The notes under the pieces are model-generated. The model did not search any database. It had not been told where the DNA came from and saw only the letters and a list, made by a program, of their open reading frames with translations. A stretch of 18,506 bases of DNA, from positions 1 through 18,506 of the forward strand of contig JAEZKP010000093.1 of the NCBI GenBank assembly GCA_023436145.1. The letters are read 5' to 3'. The translations under genes and the position numbers were made by a program. Shown here one piece after another: positions 1-8,500 of this stretch (positions are counted from its first letter, which is position 1; every line of letters starts with the position of its first letter). Origin of the DNA: Fibrobacterota bacterium. GTDB taxonomy: Bacteria; Fibrobacterota; Chitinivibrionia; Chitinivibrionales; Chitinispirillaceae.

Positions 1-100
1 TTGGGCATTGTAATTTGGGTTTTGTTCGGAATTTAAGATTTGTGATTTGGTGCTTTCTGGTCTGAAAATCCAAATCTCAAGCTGTTTTTTGCAGTAATCC

Positions 101-127
101 TTTGTTAAATTAACCGGACACTACTGA
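101..127 (+). repeat. 27-bp dispersed direct repeat, copy 1
   Basis: This segment matches 13081-13107 on the same strand at 24 of 27 positions. The last 15 bases (accggacactactga, 113-127) are identical in both copies. Both lie in intergenic DNA. The shared, sharply ending block could be a remnant of an insertion-sequence terminus, but no transposase is nearby, so the origin is inference. Confidence 0.6.
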
Positions 128-348
128 GTTATAATATAAGTATAACTATCTGTATCTGGTATAATCCTGATATTATAATAATCAATTCCTGTCAAAAATA
201 CTCTGAATCCATCATTCCCGGGTTGCTTTATCGGGTATCCATCTCAAAATGTAATAAAAAAAGGCAACTACTGCAGGAAAATATCTAATAGGAAACAATT
301 TTTAATCAGAGTTACAGTGATAATAAAATCAGAGTAATTATAAAATCT

Positions 349-391
349 GGGACGGAGGAAATAAAGTTGCTCAAATTAACTCCTCCGTCCC
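349..391. repeat. GGGACGGAGGA palindromic repeat element, copy 1
   Basis: A perfect 11-bp inverted repeat (GGGACGGAGGA at 349-359 and TCCTCCGTCCC at 381-391) encloses a 21-nt AT-rich loop. The same stem sequence recurs as a longer 14-bp inverted repeat at 17817-17869 with a different loop. Conserved arms with divergent loops indicate a dispersed REP/MITE-like hairpin family rather than a terminator. Such elements are often mobilised by REP-associated IS200-type transposases in other bacteria; none is encoded here. Confidence 0.65.
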
Positions 392-559
392 TGTAATATC
401 TACTTCAGATAGAAAACATAGGAAACCATCAATTCTTTTCCGCATCTTTTTCGTTTAGCTATTTCCTTTTCCATTTGTTCTGATTAATTATTGTTTTTTT
501 ATTAGCTCTCATTTTTTTCCGGTTAGATATTTTAATCAGATAATACTTTTCTATGTTCG

Positions 560-645
560 AAAAAAAAGATGGATCTCAGATGCACCCTCTGCAGTCCCGA
601 TAGGAAATCATCGGGATGCAGGGGGCGGAGGGTCATTCTGATCTT
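560..645 (-). terminator. Intrinsic terminator of the minus-strand metalloprotease gene
   Basis: Read on the minus strand, the DNA just past the metalloprotease stop codon folds into a long imperfect hairpin. Its core is CTGCATCCCGAT paired with ATCGGGACTGCAG, with an outer ACCCT/AGGGT pairing and GATC ends. An 8-T run (A-run 560-567 on the plus strand) follows. It begins within a few bases of the stop codon at 647-649, which fits a Rho-independent terminator. Confidence 0.6.
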
Positions 646-646
646 A

Positions 647-2443
647 TCATCTTACTTCCGGGCAGGTAAGTGCAAATGGATTACCAGCTTCAGTAACCGT
701 ACCTGGAACTATGTATGTTTCTCCCAGGCCAATTGTACCACCATTGTACCGGATGTTATCCCAGTCATTATAGTTTCCAATCAGTACAGATAAAAATCCA
801 TCTCGATTCACATCATAGGAAAGCCCGCCTTCATTATCAGTCCCATTCAGGTTATAATCGATAGGCCCGGCACAATCATTGACAACCGTACCATTGATGA
901 TTGTACCATATCCATCCAGATCTGCTTCATTGCCTGTTCCCACCACGATATCCAGCCCAGCGTTTTCATCCAGATTATGTTCATCCAGATCCTGGATATT
1001 AAAACGGGAATAGTCCAACCGGTTTCCATCCCTGTGAGGAATGTGTGGAAACTGGAAATTGTAGTTCATAATACTAAGAAAGTTTGGTTTGTAATGTTCA
1101 TGATCTACTCCACCATGACGCAGGTTCAGATTATGGCCAAGCTCATGCATGAAAGTTCCTGAGAACATGACACGATCACTGTTATAGTCAGTAAGTGTAA
1201 CTACAAAATCGGATGCCGGGATACCTCTTGATATTCCGGAAGAAAAACCGCCATTATATCTCCATCCCACGATGCAATAGTGATGAGTTTTTTGTCTGGC
1301 CTGGTTAAAATTGTCTCTTTTAATGGTGTCGAAATCATTCCAAACCGGATTCAGATCTTCATCAAAAGGAACCGCATTACTCAAATCAACATGCAGATTG
1401 ATACCGGTTGTACCATCAGGATTATCGACATCTGCATCTGCAAAAGCCTGAATTACATCATTAATTGCAGCAGTTGAAGGTCGCTGATTGCGAAGAGAAT
1501 CCTGCATCCAGTCAACCTCTATGAAGATGTCCTTGTGCACAGGACTGGCACCCATTGCAGGTAAATCTACATCGATAATACCATCATTATCATGATCATA
1601 ACCTGTAAGTTCCCACTGGTCCAATAATCCATCTTCATCTGTATCAATGTTTATACCATTAAGTATAGCATCTGTATCAATACGAACCGATTTTCCATGA
1701 AGTGCACCATTGAGAATAGTTCTACTCACCATGTTCAGATGAGCATTTGGGAAATCAAATATACCGGTTATTCTGGAATCGGAATTGATCTGGAAATCGG
1801 CAGTCTGAGTAGAATTTACACGTACAAGCCAGGGCTGATCATTGCCTTGCATATCAAAGACAACCCTGGATTCAATTTTCATGTTATGAGAGATGTTAAG
1901 AATGACAGGAGTCATCGATGTTATGCTGAACTGTATGGATACATCCGGTTCTATGATAAATTCTCTGAAAGTATACACTCCACTACTCAGGTGCAAAGAT
2001 GAGCGGCTGCGAACTGTTACATTACGGTAATCTCCGGGAGGTAATATCGCTGAGCTCCCATTCTGAATGATAGTGTCCTTTATACCGGGTGTGAATGGAC
2101 CGGTTGCTGGTATAGATGGGACAGTGATGGAATGATTGGCCAATTCATTTCCAGTGACAACAGCTCCAGCCTGCTTGGTGATAGGTCCACCAGAGATTGC
2201 ATTAATCACCCGTGAATTGGATCTCAAAATGATATTGGACCCGGCTTCCACATTGTGGTTCACTCTGGCCTGAGAGCCGATATTAACCGATCCTTGTGAC
2301 CCTACCCGTCCATTCAATATCTGAACCCGGTCACCTATTTCAGTACTTACTCTTGAGAGTACTGAGTAATAATCACTTTGACTCTGCGCCAATAACGTTG
2401 AAGAAACAGCAGTTAACAGTAAACCTACTATTTTCCTGTTCAT
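647..2443 (-). CDS. Secreted metzincin-type zinc metalloprotease with beta-helix-like N-terminus
   Basis: This 598-aa protein starts at an ATG preceded by AAAGGAG. Residues 1-19 form a signal peptide ending LLA|Q, so it is exported. Residues about 35-265 are rich in short repeating 'GSxxNIGSxxxV'-like turns and beta strands, resembling the DUF7305/bactofilin-like right-handed helices of surface proteins. Residues 266-293 carry DxDxDGxxD segments like thrombospondin type 3 calcium repeats. The catalytic zone has HELGHNLNLRH (zinc ligands H433, H437, H443; base E434) and a Met-turn SIMNY at 457-461, which together define a metzincin; the usual Gly before the third His is Asn440. A second EF-hand-like DVNRDG lies near 544-549. 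The gene is monocistronic with its own terminator. The substrate is unknown. The protease assignment is strong; the exact MEROPS family is not determined. Confidence 0.82.
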   Translation of the reverse strand: MNRKIVGLLLTAVSSTLLAQSQSDYYSVLSRVSTEIGDRVQILNGRVGSQGSVNIGSQARVNHNVEAGSNIILRSNSRVINAISGGPITKQAGAVVTGNELANHSITVPSIPATGPFTPGIKDTIIQNGSSAILPPGDYRNVTVRSRSSLHLSSGVYTFREFIIEPDVSIQFSITSMTPVILNISHNMKIESRVVFDMQGNDQPWLVRVNSTQTADFQINSDSRITGIFDFPNAHLNMVSRTILNGALHGKSVRIDTDAILNGINIDTDEDGLLDQWELTGYDHDNDGIIDVDLPAMGASPVHKDIFIEVDWMQDSLRNQRPSTAAINDVIQAFADADVDNPDGTTGINLHVDLSNAVPFDEDLNPVWNDFDTIKRDNFNQARQKTHHYCIVGWRYNGGFSSGISRGIPASDFVVTLTDYNSDRVMFSGTFMHELGHNLNLRHGGVDHEHYKPNFLSIMNYNFQFPHIPHRDGNRLDYSRFNIQDLDEHNLDENAGLDIVVGTGNEADLDGYGTIINGTVVNDCAGPIDYNLNGTDNEGGLSYDVNRDGFLSVLIGNYNDWDNIRYNGGTIGLGETYIVPGTVTEAGNPFALTCPEVR

Positions 2444-3057
2444 ATTTACTCCTTTCGTGATGACAATTAGTAAGTAACATCCATATTTTGTGGTATTTGT
2501 ACATTATTCTAATCTGCAATTCTATCCAGCCATGACAACCTCCTTTCCAGAATGAAAACATTCTGTTTTCAGTGCGGAAAAAAAATGAATGGAAATATGC
2601 TGCAAAAAGCAGTCAATGCTTCATTTATCCTGACATCTTTAAGAAAAACGGTATCGGGTAAAAGCCATATGACAAATCATCTTGTGAATTCAAGCGAATC
2701 ATCACAGTGATAAATCAAGGTACATTTTCAATTTCGCTTACAAAGGCGAAGCCGGTTTATTAGGCAATATAACGCTTATTAAAATATGGTCACCAGTTAC
2801 TTTTCAGTTACATTTTAGCCCAGTTCACAGTCACGTTTATTCGTTTTCATTAGCTGTAAACTTTTAGTGCTGCTTTAACATAAAGATGGTCAGATGCAGA
2901 AATTGATTAAATATTTGGACCGGGAAAGGTTTCAGAACTGAAAATGCAGATAAAAGGGATTATTTCATGACTGGAAATGATAATCGGACAAAAGTGGTGT
3001 GGAACTATTTTAGGCTTGCGGTCCAAATGACGGTAATATTATATTCTTAATCCTTTT
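2444..3057. other. Intergenic region upstream of the metalloprotease and tRNA-Gln
   Basis: I see no gene in this stretch. On the minus strand it contains the ribosome-binding site of the metalloprotease. About 90 bp further upstream it holds a near-perfect Shine-Dalgarno (AAAGGAGG, 2539-2546) followed by ATG GCT GGA TAG, a three-codon ORF. A small perfect hairpin (CAGAATG-AAAA-CATTCTG, 2548-2565, then TTTT) lies beside it. The right end holds the tRNA-Gln promoter. Confidence 0.5.
3016..3045 (+). promoter_or_regulatory. Probable sigma70-type promoter of tRNA-Gln
   Basis: TTGCGG (3016-3021) and TATATT (3040-3045) are spaced 18 bp apart. They would start transcription about 6-8 bases upstream of the mature 5' end of tRNA-Gln at 3058, a short leader of the kind removed by RNase P. 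The -10 matches the consensus at 5 of 6 positions and the -35 is weaker. Confidence 0.45.
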
Positions 3058-3131
3058 TGGGGTGTCGTCCAATGGCAGGACTCTGGATTCTGGCTCCAGG
3101 TATCGAGGTTCAAATCCTTGCACCCCAGCCA
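3058..3131 (+). tRNA. tRNA-Gln (anticodon CTG)
   Basis: A full cloverleaf can be drawn. The acceptor stem TGGGGTG/CACCCCA includes the 5' U characteristic of glutamine tRNAs. The D arm is GTCC/GGAC and the anticodon stem is CTGGA/TCCAG, with loop TTCTGGC giving anticodon CTG (reads CAG). The T arm is CGAGG-TTCAAAT-CCTTG and the discriminator is G3128. The CCA end is encoded at 3129-3131, unlike in the neighbouring tRNA-Glu. Confidence 0.95.
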
Positions 3132-3135
3132 TAAA

Positions 3136-3256
3136 CAGAAATCGCAGATTTCTGATATTTGATTTTAGATTTAGGGGAAAAGGAACAAGGAATTACTTAC
3201 TCTAAAATTCCTTTTTTCTTCAAATCAAAAATCTAAAACCTGAAATCTCAAATTAT
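3136..3256. repeat. Imperfect inverted-repeat element with internal terminator-like hairpins
   Basis: The spacer between the two tRNA genes is almost wholly an imperfect inverted repeat. The left arm contains AGATTTC and TTTTAGATTT, and the complement of the right arm contains the same words in the same order. Inside it are a perfect 8-bp hairpin (CAGAAATC-GCA-GATTTCTG, 3136-3154) and a second hairpin (AAGGAATT/AATTCCTT, 3187-3194 and 3206-3213) running into six Ts, which may terminate the tRNA-Gln transcript. The word composition resembles bases 1-60, so this looks like a dispersed AT-rich element. Confidence 0.5.
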
Positions 3257-3259
3257 TCT

Positions 3260-3332
3260 GGCGCTATCGTCTAGTGGCCCAGGACGGGTGGTTCTCAGCC
3301 ATCAAACCGGGGTTCGATTCCCCGTAGCGCTA
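3260..3332 (+). tRNA. tRNA-Glu (anticodon CTC)
   Basis: The cloverleaf has acceptor stem GGCGCTA/TAGCGCT (with one G-T pair at the end) and D stem GTCT/GGAC. The anticodon stem is GGTGG/CCATC, with loop TTCTCAG giving anticodon CTC (reads GAG). The T arm is CGGGG-TTCGATT-CCCCG. No CCA is encoded; TGA follows the discriminator A3332. A strong intrinsic terminator begins 3 bases later. It is the last tRNA before the restriction-modification operon. Confidence 0.95.
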
Positions 3333-3335
3333 TGA

Positions 3336-3367
3336 AAGGCTCTGATGAAAATCAGGGCCTTTTTTTT
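3336..3367 (+). terminator. Rho-independent terminator after tRNA-Glu
   Basis: An 11-bp stem (3336-3346 with 3351-3361, one G-T wobble) is closed by a GAAA tetraloop and followed by eight consecutive Ts (3360-3367). It directly follows the tRNA-Glu gene. A second weaker hairpin (GCCCAAA/TTTGGGC, 3368-3374 and 3394-3400, then ATTTTT) lies just downstream. Confidence 0.9.
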
Positions 3368-3532
3368 GCCCAAAAATGGCGATTCCGTGCAAATTTGGGC
3401 ATTTTTCGCGTTAAGCTCAACCTGCGCCGCATCCCGATTTGTCGATTACGGTACTCCCCTAACCTACCCTGAAATACCCCAATAATGTGGTAACATTCTC
3501 TTTATTGAGTATTTGTCCTCCGGAGATAAACA

Positions 3533-4000
3533 ATGGAAAAACTGAAAATGCATAGCCCTGATCTTGTCAGGGTGAATATTAACAGAATCGCAGAGCTCTT
3601 TCCCAACTGTGTAACAGAAAGCCGTGATGAACAGGGTAATCTTAAAAAATCCATAGATTTTGATCTGCTCAGGCAGGAACTCTCCACCACCATTGTGGAA
3701 GGTCCCCAGGAACGTTACCAGCTAAACTGGCCCGGCAAACGTGAAGCACTCCTCACCGCAAATGCCCCAATAGCCAAAACACTTCGCCCTTGCCGGGAAG
3801 AATCAGTCAATTTTGATACGACTGAGAATCTTTTTATTGAAGGTGATAACCTTGACGCATTGAAACTACTGCAGGAAACCTATCTTGGCAAAGTAAAAAT
3901 GATCTATATAGATCCACCGTATAATACTGGTAATGACTTTATCTATGATGATGACTTTACGGAAAATGCTGAAGAGTACTTTCTTAAATCAAATCAGTAA
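3533..4000 (+). CDS. mod: Type III restriction-modification methyltransferase (Mod), N-terminal part, cut by in-frame TAA
   Basis: These 155 residues are the start of a type III DNA N6-adenine methyltransferase. The ATG follows GGAG (3522-3525) at a normal distance. Residues 101-113 (FIEGDNLDALKLL) and 124-136 (IYIDPPYNTGNDF) are the typical Mod segment; DPPY at 127-130 is catalytic motif IV. The frame ends at TAA 3998-4000, but the same frame continues immediately with DECGNR and then the ATG at 4019, keeping the family's usual 'Q-x-D-E-x-G-N-R' run. A single-base change at codon 156 is therefore the simplest explanation. Without the second half there is no AdoMet-binding motif or target-recognition domain, so this piece alone should be inactive. 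A sequencing error is an equal possibility. Confidence 0.85.
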   Translation: MEKLKMHSPDLVRVNINRIAELFPNCVTESRDEQGNLKKSIDFDLLRQELSTTIVEGPQERYQLNWPGKREALLTANAPIAKTLRPCREESVNFDTTENLFIEGDNLDALKLLQETYLGKVKMIYIDPPYNTGNDFIYDDDFTENAEEYFLKSNQ

Positions 4001-4018
4001 GATGAATGCGGGAACAGG

Positions 4019-5497
4019 ATGATTGCTAATTCAGATTCGAATGGTCGTTTTCATTCTGACTGGCTGAGTATGATGTATTCACGATTTAAGCTTGCCCGTA
4101 ATTTGTTAAAAGATGATGGCGTGATATTTATAAGCATTGATGATCATGAAGTCCATAATCTTAGAAAAATCTGCGATGAAATTTTTGGTGAAGAAAATTT
4201 CCTTGCAAACATTGTCTGGCAAAAGAAATATGCAGCAACTAATGATTCTAAAGGTTTCTCTAACCTTCATGATCACATTATTGTTTACCAAAAAACACCC
4301 AATTTTAACCGTTTACTACTTCCAAGAACTCCTGAGCAGAATAAACCATACAAAAATGACGATGGAGATGGTAAAGGTCTTTGGCGTTCAGATAATTTAT
4401 TAGTCCGCTCATTCTCAGAATCTGGCGTATACCCGATAATAAACCCAAATACAAAAGAGCCATTTTATCCACCGAAAGGCAGTTGTTGGCGTGCCAGCAA
4501 AGAAACGATGAAGGTTTGGCTTGCTGAAAATAGGATTTTTTTTGGAAAAGATGGTAAAGGTGCACCTCAGTTAAAGCGTTATTTAAACGAAGTACAACAG
4601 GGAAGAGTGCCTGATACTTGGTGGACATTTGATGAAGTTGGACACAACGATGCTGCAAATAAGGAGCTTAAAGCTCTGTTTAACTCAAAGGCTCCATTTG
4701 ATACTCCAAAACCTACTACTCTAATTAAACAAATGTTAATGATTTCATGCAAACAAGGTGATATCATCCTCGATTTTTTTGCTGGTTCTTCCACCACCGC
4801 ACACGCTGTGATGCAACTCAACGCAGAAGACGGTGGTAACCGTAAATTTATTATGGTTCAACTTCCTGAAAATTGCGATGAAAAATCAGAAGCATACAAA
4901 GCAGGTTTTCGAACCATCGCAGAAATATCAAAAGAACGTATCCGTCGTGCCGGACAAAAAATCAAGGCTGAAATTGAAAAGCTAAAGGCTGAAGAAGAAC
5001 GGAAAGAGACCGAAAAAGGAAACTCTCTTTTCGAAGATGAAAATTCCGATAGTCATCCTTCATCCTTCACCCCTCATCCTTTAGATATCGGCTTTCGCGT
5101 TCTCAAAATTGATAACTCCAACATGGCAGATATATACTATAATCCTGATTCAATTTCACAAGCCAATCTATTTGAAATGGCAGATAATATCAAACCCGAC
5201 CGTAGCCCGGAAGACCTGCTCTTTCAGGTTCTTCTTGATTGGGGTGTCGACCTTTCTCTTCCAATCTCCAAAGAAACAATAAACGGTCTTGAAGTATTCT
5301 TTGTAGATAACAATGCCCTTGCAGCCTGCTTTGCAGGTAATGGTGAAATAACCGAGGATTTCTGTAAAGAACTGGCTAAAAAAGAACCGCTCCGTGTGGT
5401 ATTCCGAGATAGCGGGTTTAAAACTGATGATGTGAAAATCAATGTCGAGCAAATTTTTAAGCTTATAAGCCCCCATACTGATGTGAAGACTATTTAA
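4019..5497 (+). CDS. mod: Type III restriction-modification methyltransferase (Mod), C-terminal part
   Basis: These 492 residues continue the 3533-4000 reading frame after the single stop. Numbered as one 654-codon protein, the length is right for a Mod subunit. SNGRFHSDWLSMMYSR (169-184) and LLKDDGVIFISIDDHE (191-206) are typical type III Mod sequence. The region about 223-395 is the variable target-recognition domain. LDFFAGSSTTAHAV (413-426) is the AdoMet-binding motif I, placed after motif IV as in beta-class methyltransferases. A charged helix (478-494) precedes a degenerate 7-bp DNA repeat (5052-5079) before the C-terminal domain. The res gene starts 12 bp downstream, so the two are co-transcribed. 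This half could be translated by reinitiation at 4019, 18 bp after the stop, but it lacks DPPY. Mod specifies recognition for the whole complex. Confidence 0.88.
   Translation: MIANSDSNGRFHSDWLSMMYSRFKLARNLLKDDGVIFISIDDHEVHNLRKICDEIFGEENFLANIVWQKKYAATNDSKGFSNLHDHIIVYQKTPNFNRLLLPRTPEQNKPYKNDDGDGKGLWRSDNLLVRSFSESGVYPIINPNTKEPFYPPKGSCWRASKETMKVWLAENRIFFGKDGKGAPQLKRYLNEVQQGRVPDTWWTFDEVGHNDAANKELKALFNSKAPFDTPKPTTLIKQMLMISCKQGDIILDFFAGSSTTAHAVMQLNAEDGGNRKFIMVQLPENCDEKSEAYKAGFRTIAEISKERIRRAGQKIKAEIEKLKAEEERKETEKGNSLFEDENSDSHPSSFTPHPLDIGFRVLKIDNSNMADIYYNPDSISQANLFEMADNIKPDRSPEDLLFQVLLDWGVDLSLPISKETINGLEVFFVDNNALAACFAGNGEITEDFCKELAKKEPLRVVFRDSGFKTDDVKINVEQIFKLISPHTDVKTI
5052..5079 (+). repeat. Degenerate heptanucleotide tandem repeat inside mod
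   Basis: Four consecutive 7-mers, GTCATCC, TTCATCC, TTCACCC and CTCATCC, sit head to tail within the mod coding sequence and encode part of a Ser/Pro/His-rich linker (HPSSFTPHPL). Each unit differs from the TTCATCC consensus by at most one base. Since 7 is not a multiple of 3, gain or loss of one unit would shift the frame. Confidence 0.7.
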
Positions 5498-5509
5498 GGG
5501 GACTTTCTG

Positions 5510-8500
5510 ATGAAACTAAAATTCAAACAGCAAGCCTACCAGACCGCAGCAGTTGAATCCATAGCAGACTGTTTCAAAGGGCAGCCCAATACTTCCGGTA
5601 TTCAATACCGTATTGATCCGGGTAAAACTATACAGTTACAAACTGATACAACCGGACTGGGTTTTAAAAATGAAAATCTCTTAATTTCAAAGATTCAACT
5701 TCTGGAAAACATACAAGAGGTACAGCGTAGACAGAACCTTCCTGTCAGCAGCTCTTTAATAGAAAGTAAAATAAGCAGTATAAATCTCGATATCGAGATG
5801 GAAACCGGTACCGGTAAAACCTATGTATACACCAAATCAATCTTTGAGCTAAATCGTCGTTACGGGTGGAGCAAATTTATCATCGTTGTTCCCAGTATCG
5901 CAATACGTGAAGGTGTAATGAAATCACTACAGATTACTCAGGAGCACTTTCAGGAAATATACGGAAAAAAAGCGAAGTTTTTTATTTATAATTCAAAACA
6001 ACTTCACAATCTTGAGAGCTTTTCATCTGATGGCGGTATAAATATCATGATCATCAATGTGCAGGCTTTTAATGCAAAAGGAAAGAACAATCGTCGCATT
6101 TACGACGAGCTGGACGACTTCCAAAGCCGCCGTCCTATTGATGTAATCAAGGCCAACCACCCGATTCTTATTCTGGATGAACCCCAGAAAATGGAGGGTG
6201 GCAGAACATTGGAATCCCTGATTGAATTTAATCCACTTATGATCCTCAGGTATTCTGCAACACACAAAACAACCCATAATAAGGTCCACCGCCTGGATGC
6301 TCTTGATGCTTATAATCAAAAACTGGTGAAAAAAATTGCTGTCCGGGGTATATCCGTTAAGGGGCTAAGTGGAACTAATGCATACCTATATCTGGAATCA
6401 ATTGAAATTTCAAAACTTGCGCCGGTCGCACGTATTGAGTTTGAGATAAAACAGAATAATGGAATAGTACGTAAATTGCGAAAATTCTCTAAAGGTGATA
6501 ATCTGTTTGACCTTTCCGGGGGCCTTGATCAATATCGAGGTTTTGTAATTTCGGATATTAACGCAATTACAAATACGGTGATTTTTACAAATGGTACAGA
6601 GATTTATGCTGGAGAAGCAATAGGTGATGTAACAGAATCCACTCTGCGCAGGATTCAAATCCGTGAGGCTATCAGGGCTCATCTCGATAAAGAACAGATC
6701 CTTTTTCATCAGGGAATTAAAGTATTAACACTCTTCTTTATTGATGAAGTTGCAAAATACCGTCTTTACAATAAAGATGAAGAGAGTAAGGGTGAATACG
6801 CCAGAATTTTTGAAGAAGAATATATCGATGCACTTAATGAGCTTGGGCTTATCGACAAACCCGAATACAAAAAATATCTGGATGGTATCGACCCTTCCAA
6901 AACGCACAACGGCTATTTCTCTATCGACAAAAAATCAAATCGAATGGTTGACCCATCAACTGCCGCCAGGTCAACAGAAACCGACGATGTTGACGCCTAC
7001 GATCTTATCTTAAAAGATAAGGAACGCCTTCTTTCTTTTGAAGAACCAGTCCGGTTTATATTCTCTCATTCAGCGCTTCGGGAAGGATGGGATAACCCGA
7101 ATGTTTTTGTAATCTGCACACTTAAACATAGTGACAACACAATTTCACGACGTCAGGAGGTTGGCCGTGGTCTTCGTATCGCAGTTAACCGTTACGGAGA
7201 GCGACAGGATAACCCTGCAACAGTTCATCAGACCAATATCCTTACTGTTATTGCCAGTGAAAGCTATAAAGATTTCGTTGCAGGTCTTCAACGGGATATC
7301 AGTGAATCTCTTTCAGAACGCCCACGCCTTGCTAATGAATCTTACTTTACTGGAAAACGATTGATGACAGAAAAAGGTTTTCTTGAAGTTGATGCTGTTA
7401 TGGCAAAACAGATCTATAAATATCTGCTTAAAAACGATTATACTGATGATAATGACCATATCAACATCAACTACATTGATGCAGTTAGGGATGGAACTCT
7501 TGCCCCATTGCCAGCGGAGCTACAGGAGTATTCACAGCAAATCTATCAGCTAATTGATTCTGTCTTCTCGGAAGCGAAACTTCCAGATATTGAAAATGAC
7601 CGTGATATAAAAAATAATCCACTTAATGATAATTTTAGTAAAGAAGAGTTTAAAGAACTCTGGAGCCGAATCAATAAAAAAGCAGTATACAGCGTTCATT
7701 TTGACAGTGATGAGCTAATCAAAAAGTGCATTAAAGCAATTGACAAAGATCTTCGTGTTACTCCTTTAACGTATAACATCATTGAAGGTGACCAGAAAGA
7801 TTCTATTGATTACGATGAAATGGCTACAGGTTCCAGTTTTAAAGTACGGACTAATAAAACGGAGTACGAAAGAAAATCAGTTCATTCAGCGGTAAAATAC
7901 GACCTCATCGGAAAAATTTGTGAAAATGTGAAACTGACACGAAAAACGGTATCATCAATTCTTACCGGAATAGATGCTGTTGTTTTTGCACAATTCAAAC
8001 AAAACCCTGAAAGCTTTATTGCTGAAGCATCAAGTATTATCAATGAACAAAAGGCAACTATGATCATTGAACATCTCAGCTATGATGTAATTTCTGATAC
8101 TTTTGATACAAATATTTTTACCGATAATCAAACCAGACAGGATTTCAGTAAAACTGGATCAAAACTTAAGAAGCATATTTATGATTATGTGCTGACAGAT
8201 TCAAAAAACGAGCGCACCTTTGTCGAAGAACTGGATACCAGCACCGAAGTGGTTGTTTATGCGAAATTACCACGCGGTTTTTTTATTCCAACTCCTGTTG
8301 GTGATTACAACCCGGACTGGGCTATCGCATTTAAAGAGGGTGTTGTGAAACACATTTATTTCGTTGCTGAAACCAAAGGTTCTATTTCTTCCATGGAACT
8401 TAGGCAGGTTGAACTAACAAAGATCGATTGTGCTCGTCGTTTCTTTTTTGAGATTAATAAGAAATTTTCGCAGAAGAATGTAAAATATGATGTTGTAAAT

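Larger units (their letters stand above)
1..568. other. Gene-free AT-rich region at window start
   Basis: I see no credible coding sequence here. The first 60 bases are a low-complexity run of 'atttgggttt/aatttaagatttgtgattt' type words that resemble the arms of the inverted-repeat element between the two tRNA genes (3136-3256). The region also holds one copy of a 27-bp direct repeat (101-127) and one copy of a GGGACGGAGGA palindromic element (349-391), both listed separately. The A-run at 560-567 belongs to the terminator of the minus-strand metalloprotease gene. Confidence 0.6.

Noticed and set aside
569..793. 74-codon plus-strand ORF over the end of the metalloprotease gene
   Set aside because: It is antisense to the metalloprotease 3' end and its terminator, with no independent support.
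3132..3259. CRISPR-like repeats between the tRNA genes
   Set aside because: The repeated words are inverted rather than regularly spaced direct repeats, and there are no spacers of uniform length. No cas genes are present.
3998..4000. TAA as a recoded sense codon in this organism
   Set aside because: Other genes here end normally at TAA (mod 3' half, HNH) or other stops, and no long gene contains internal TAA codons, so a general reassignment is not supported.
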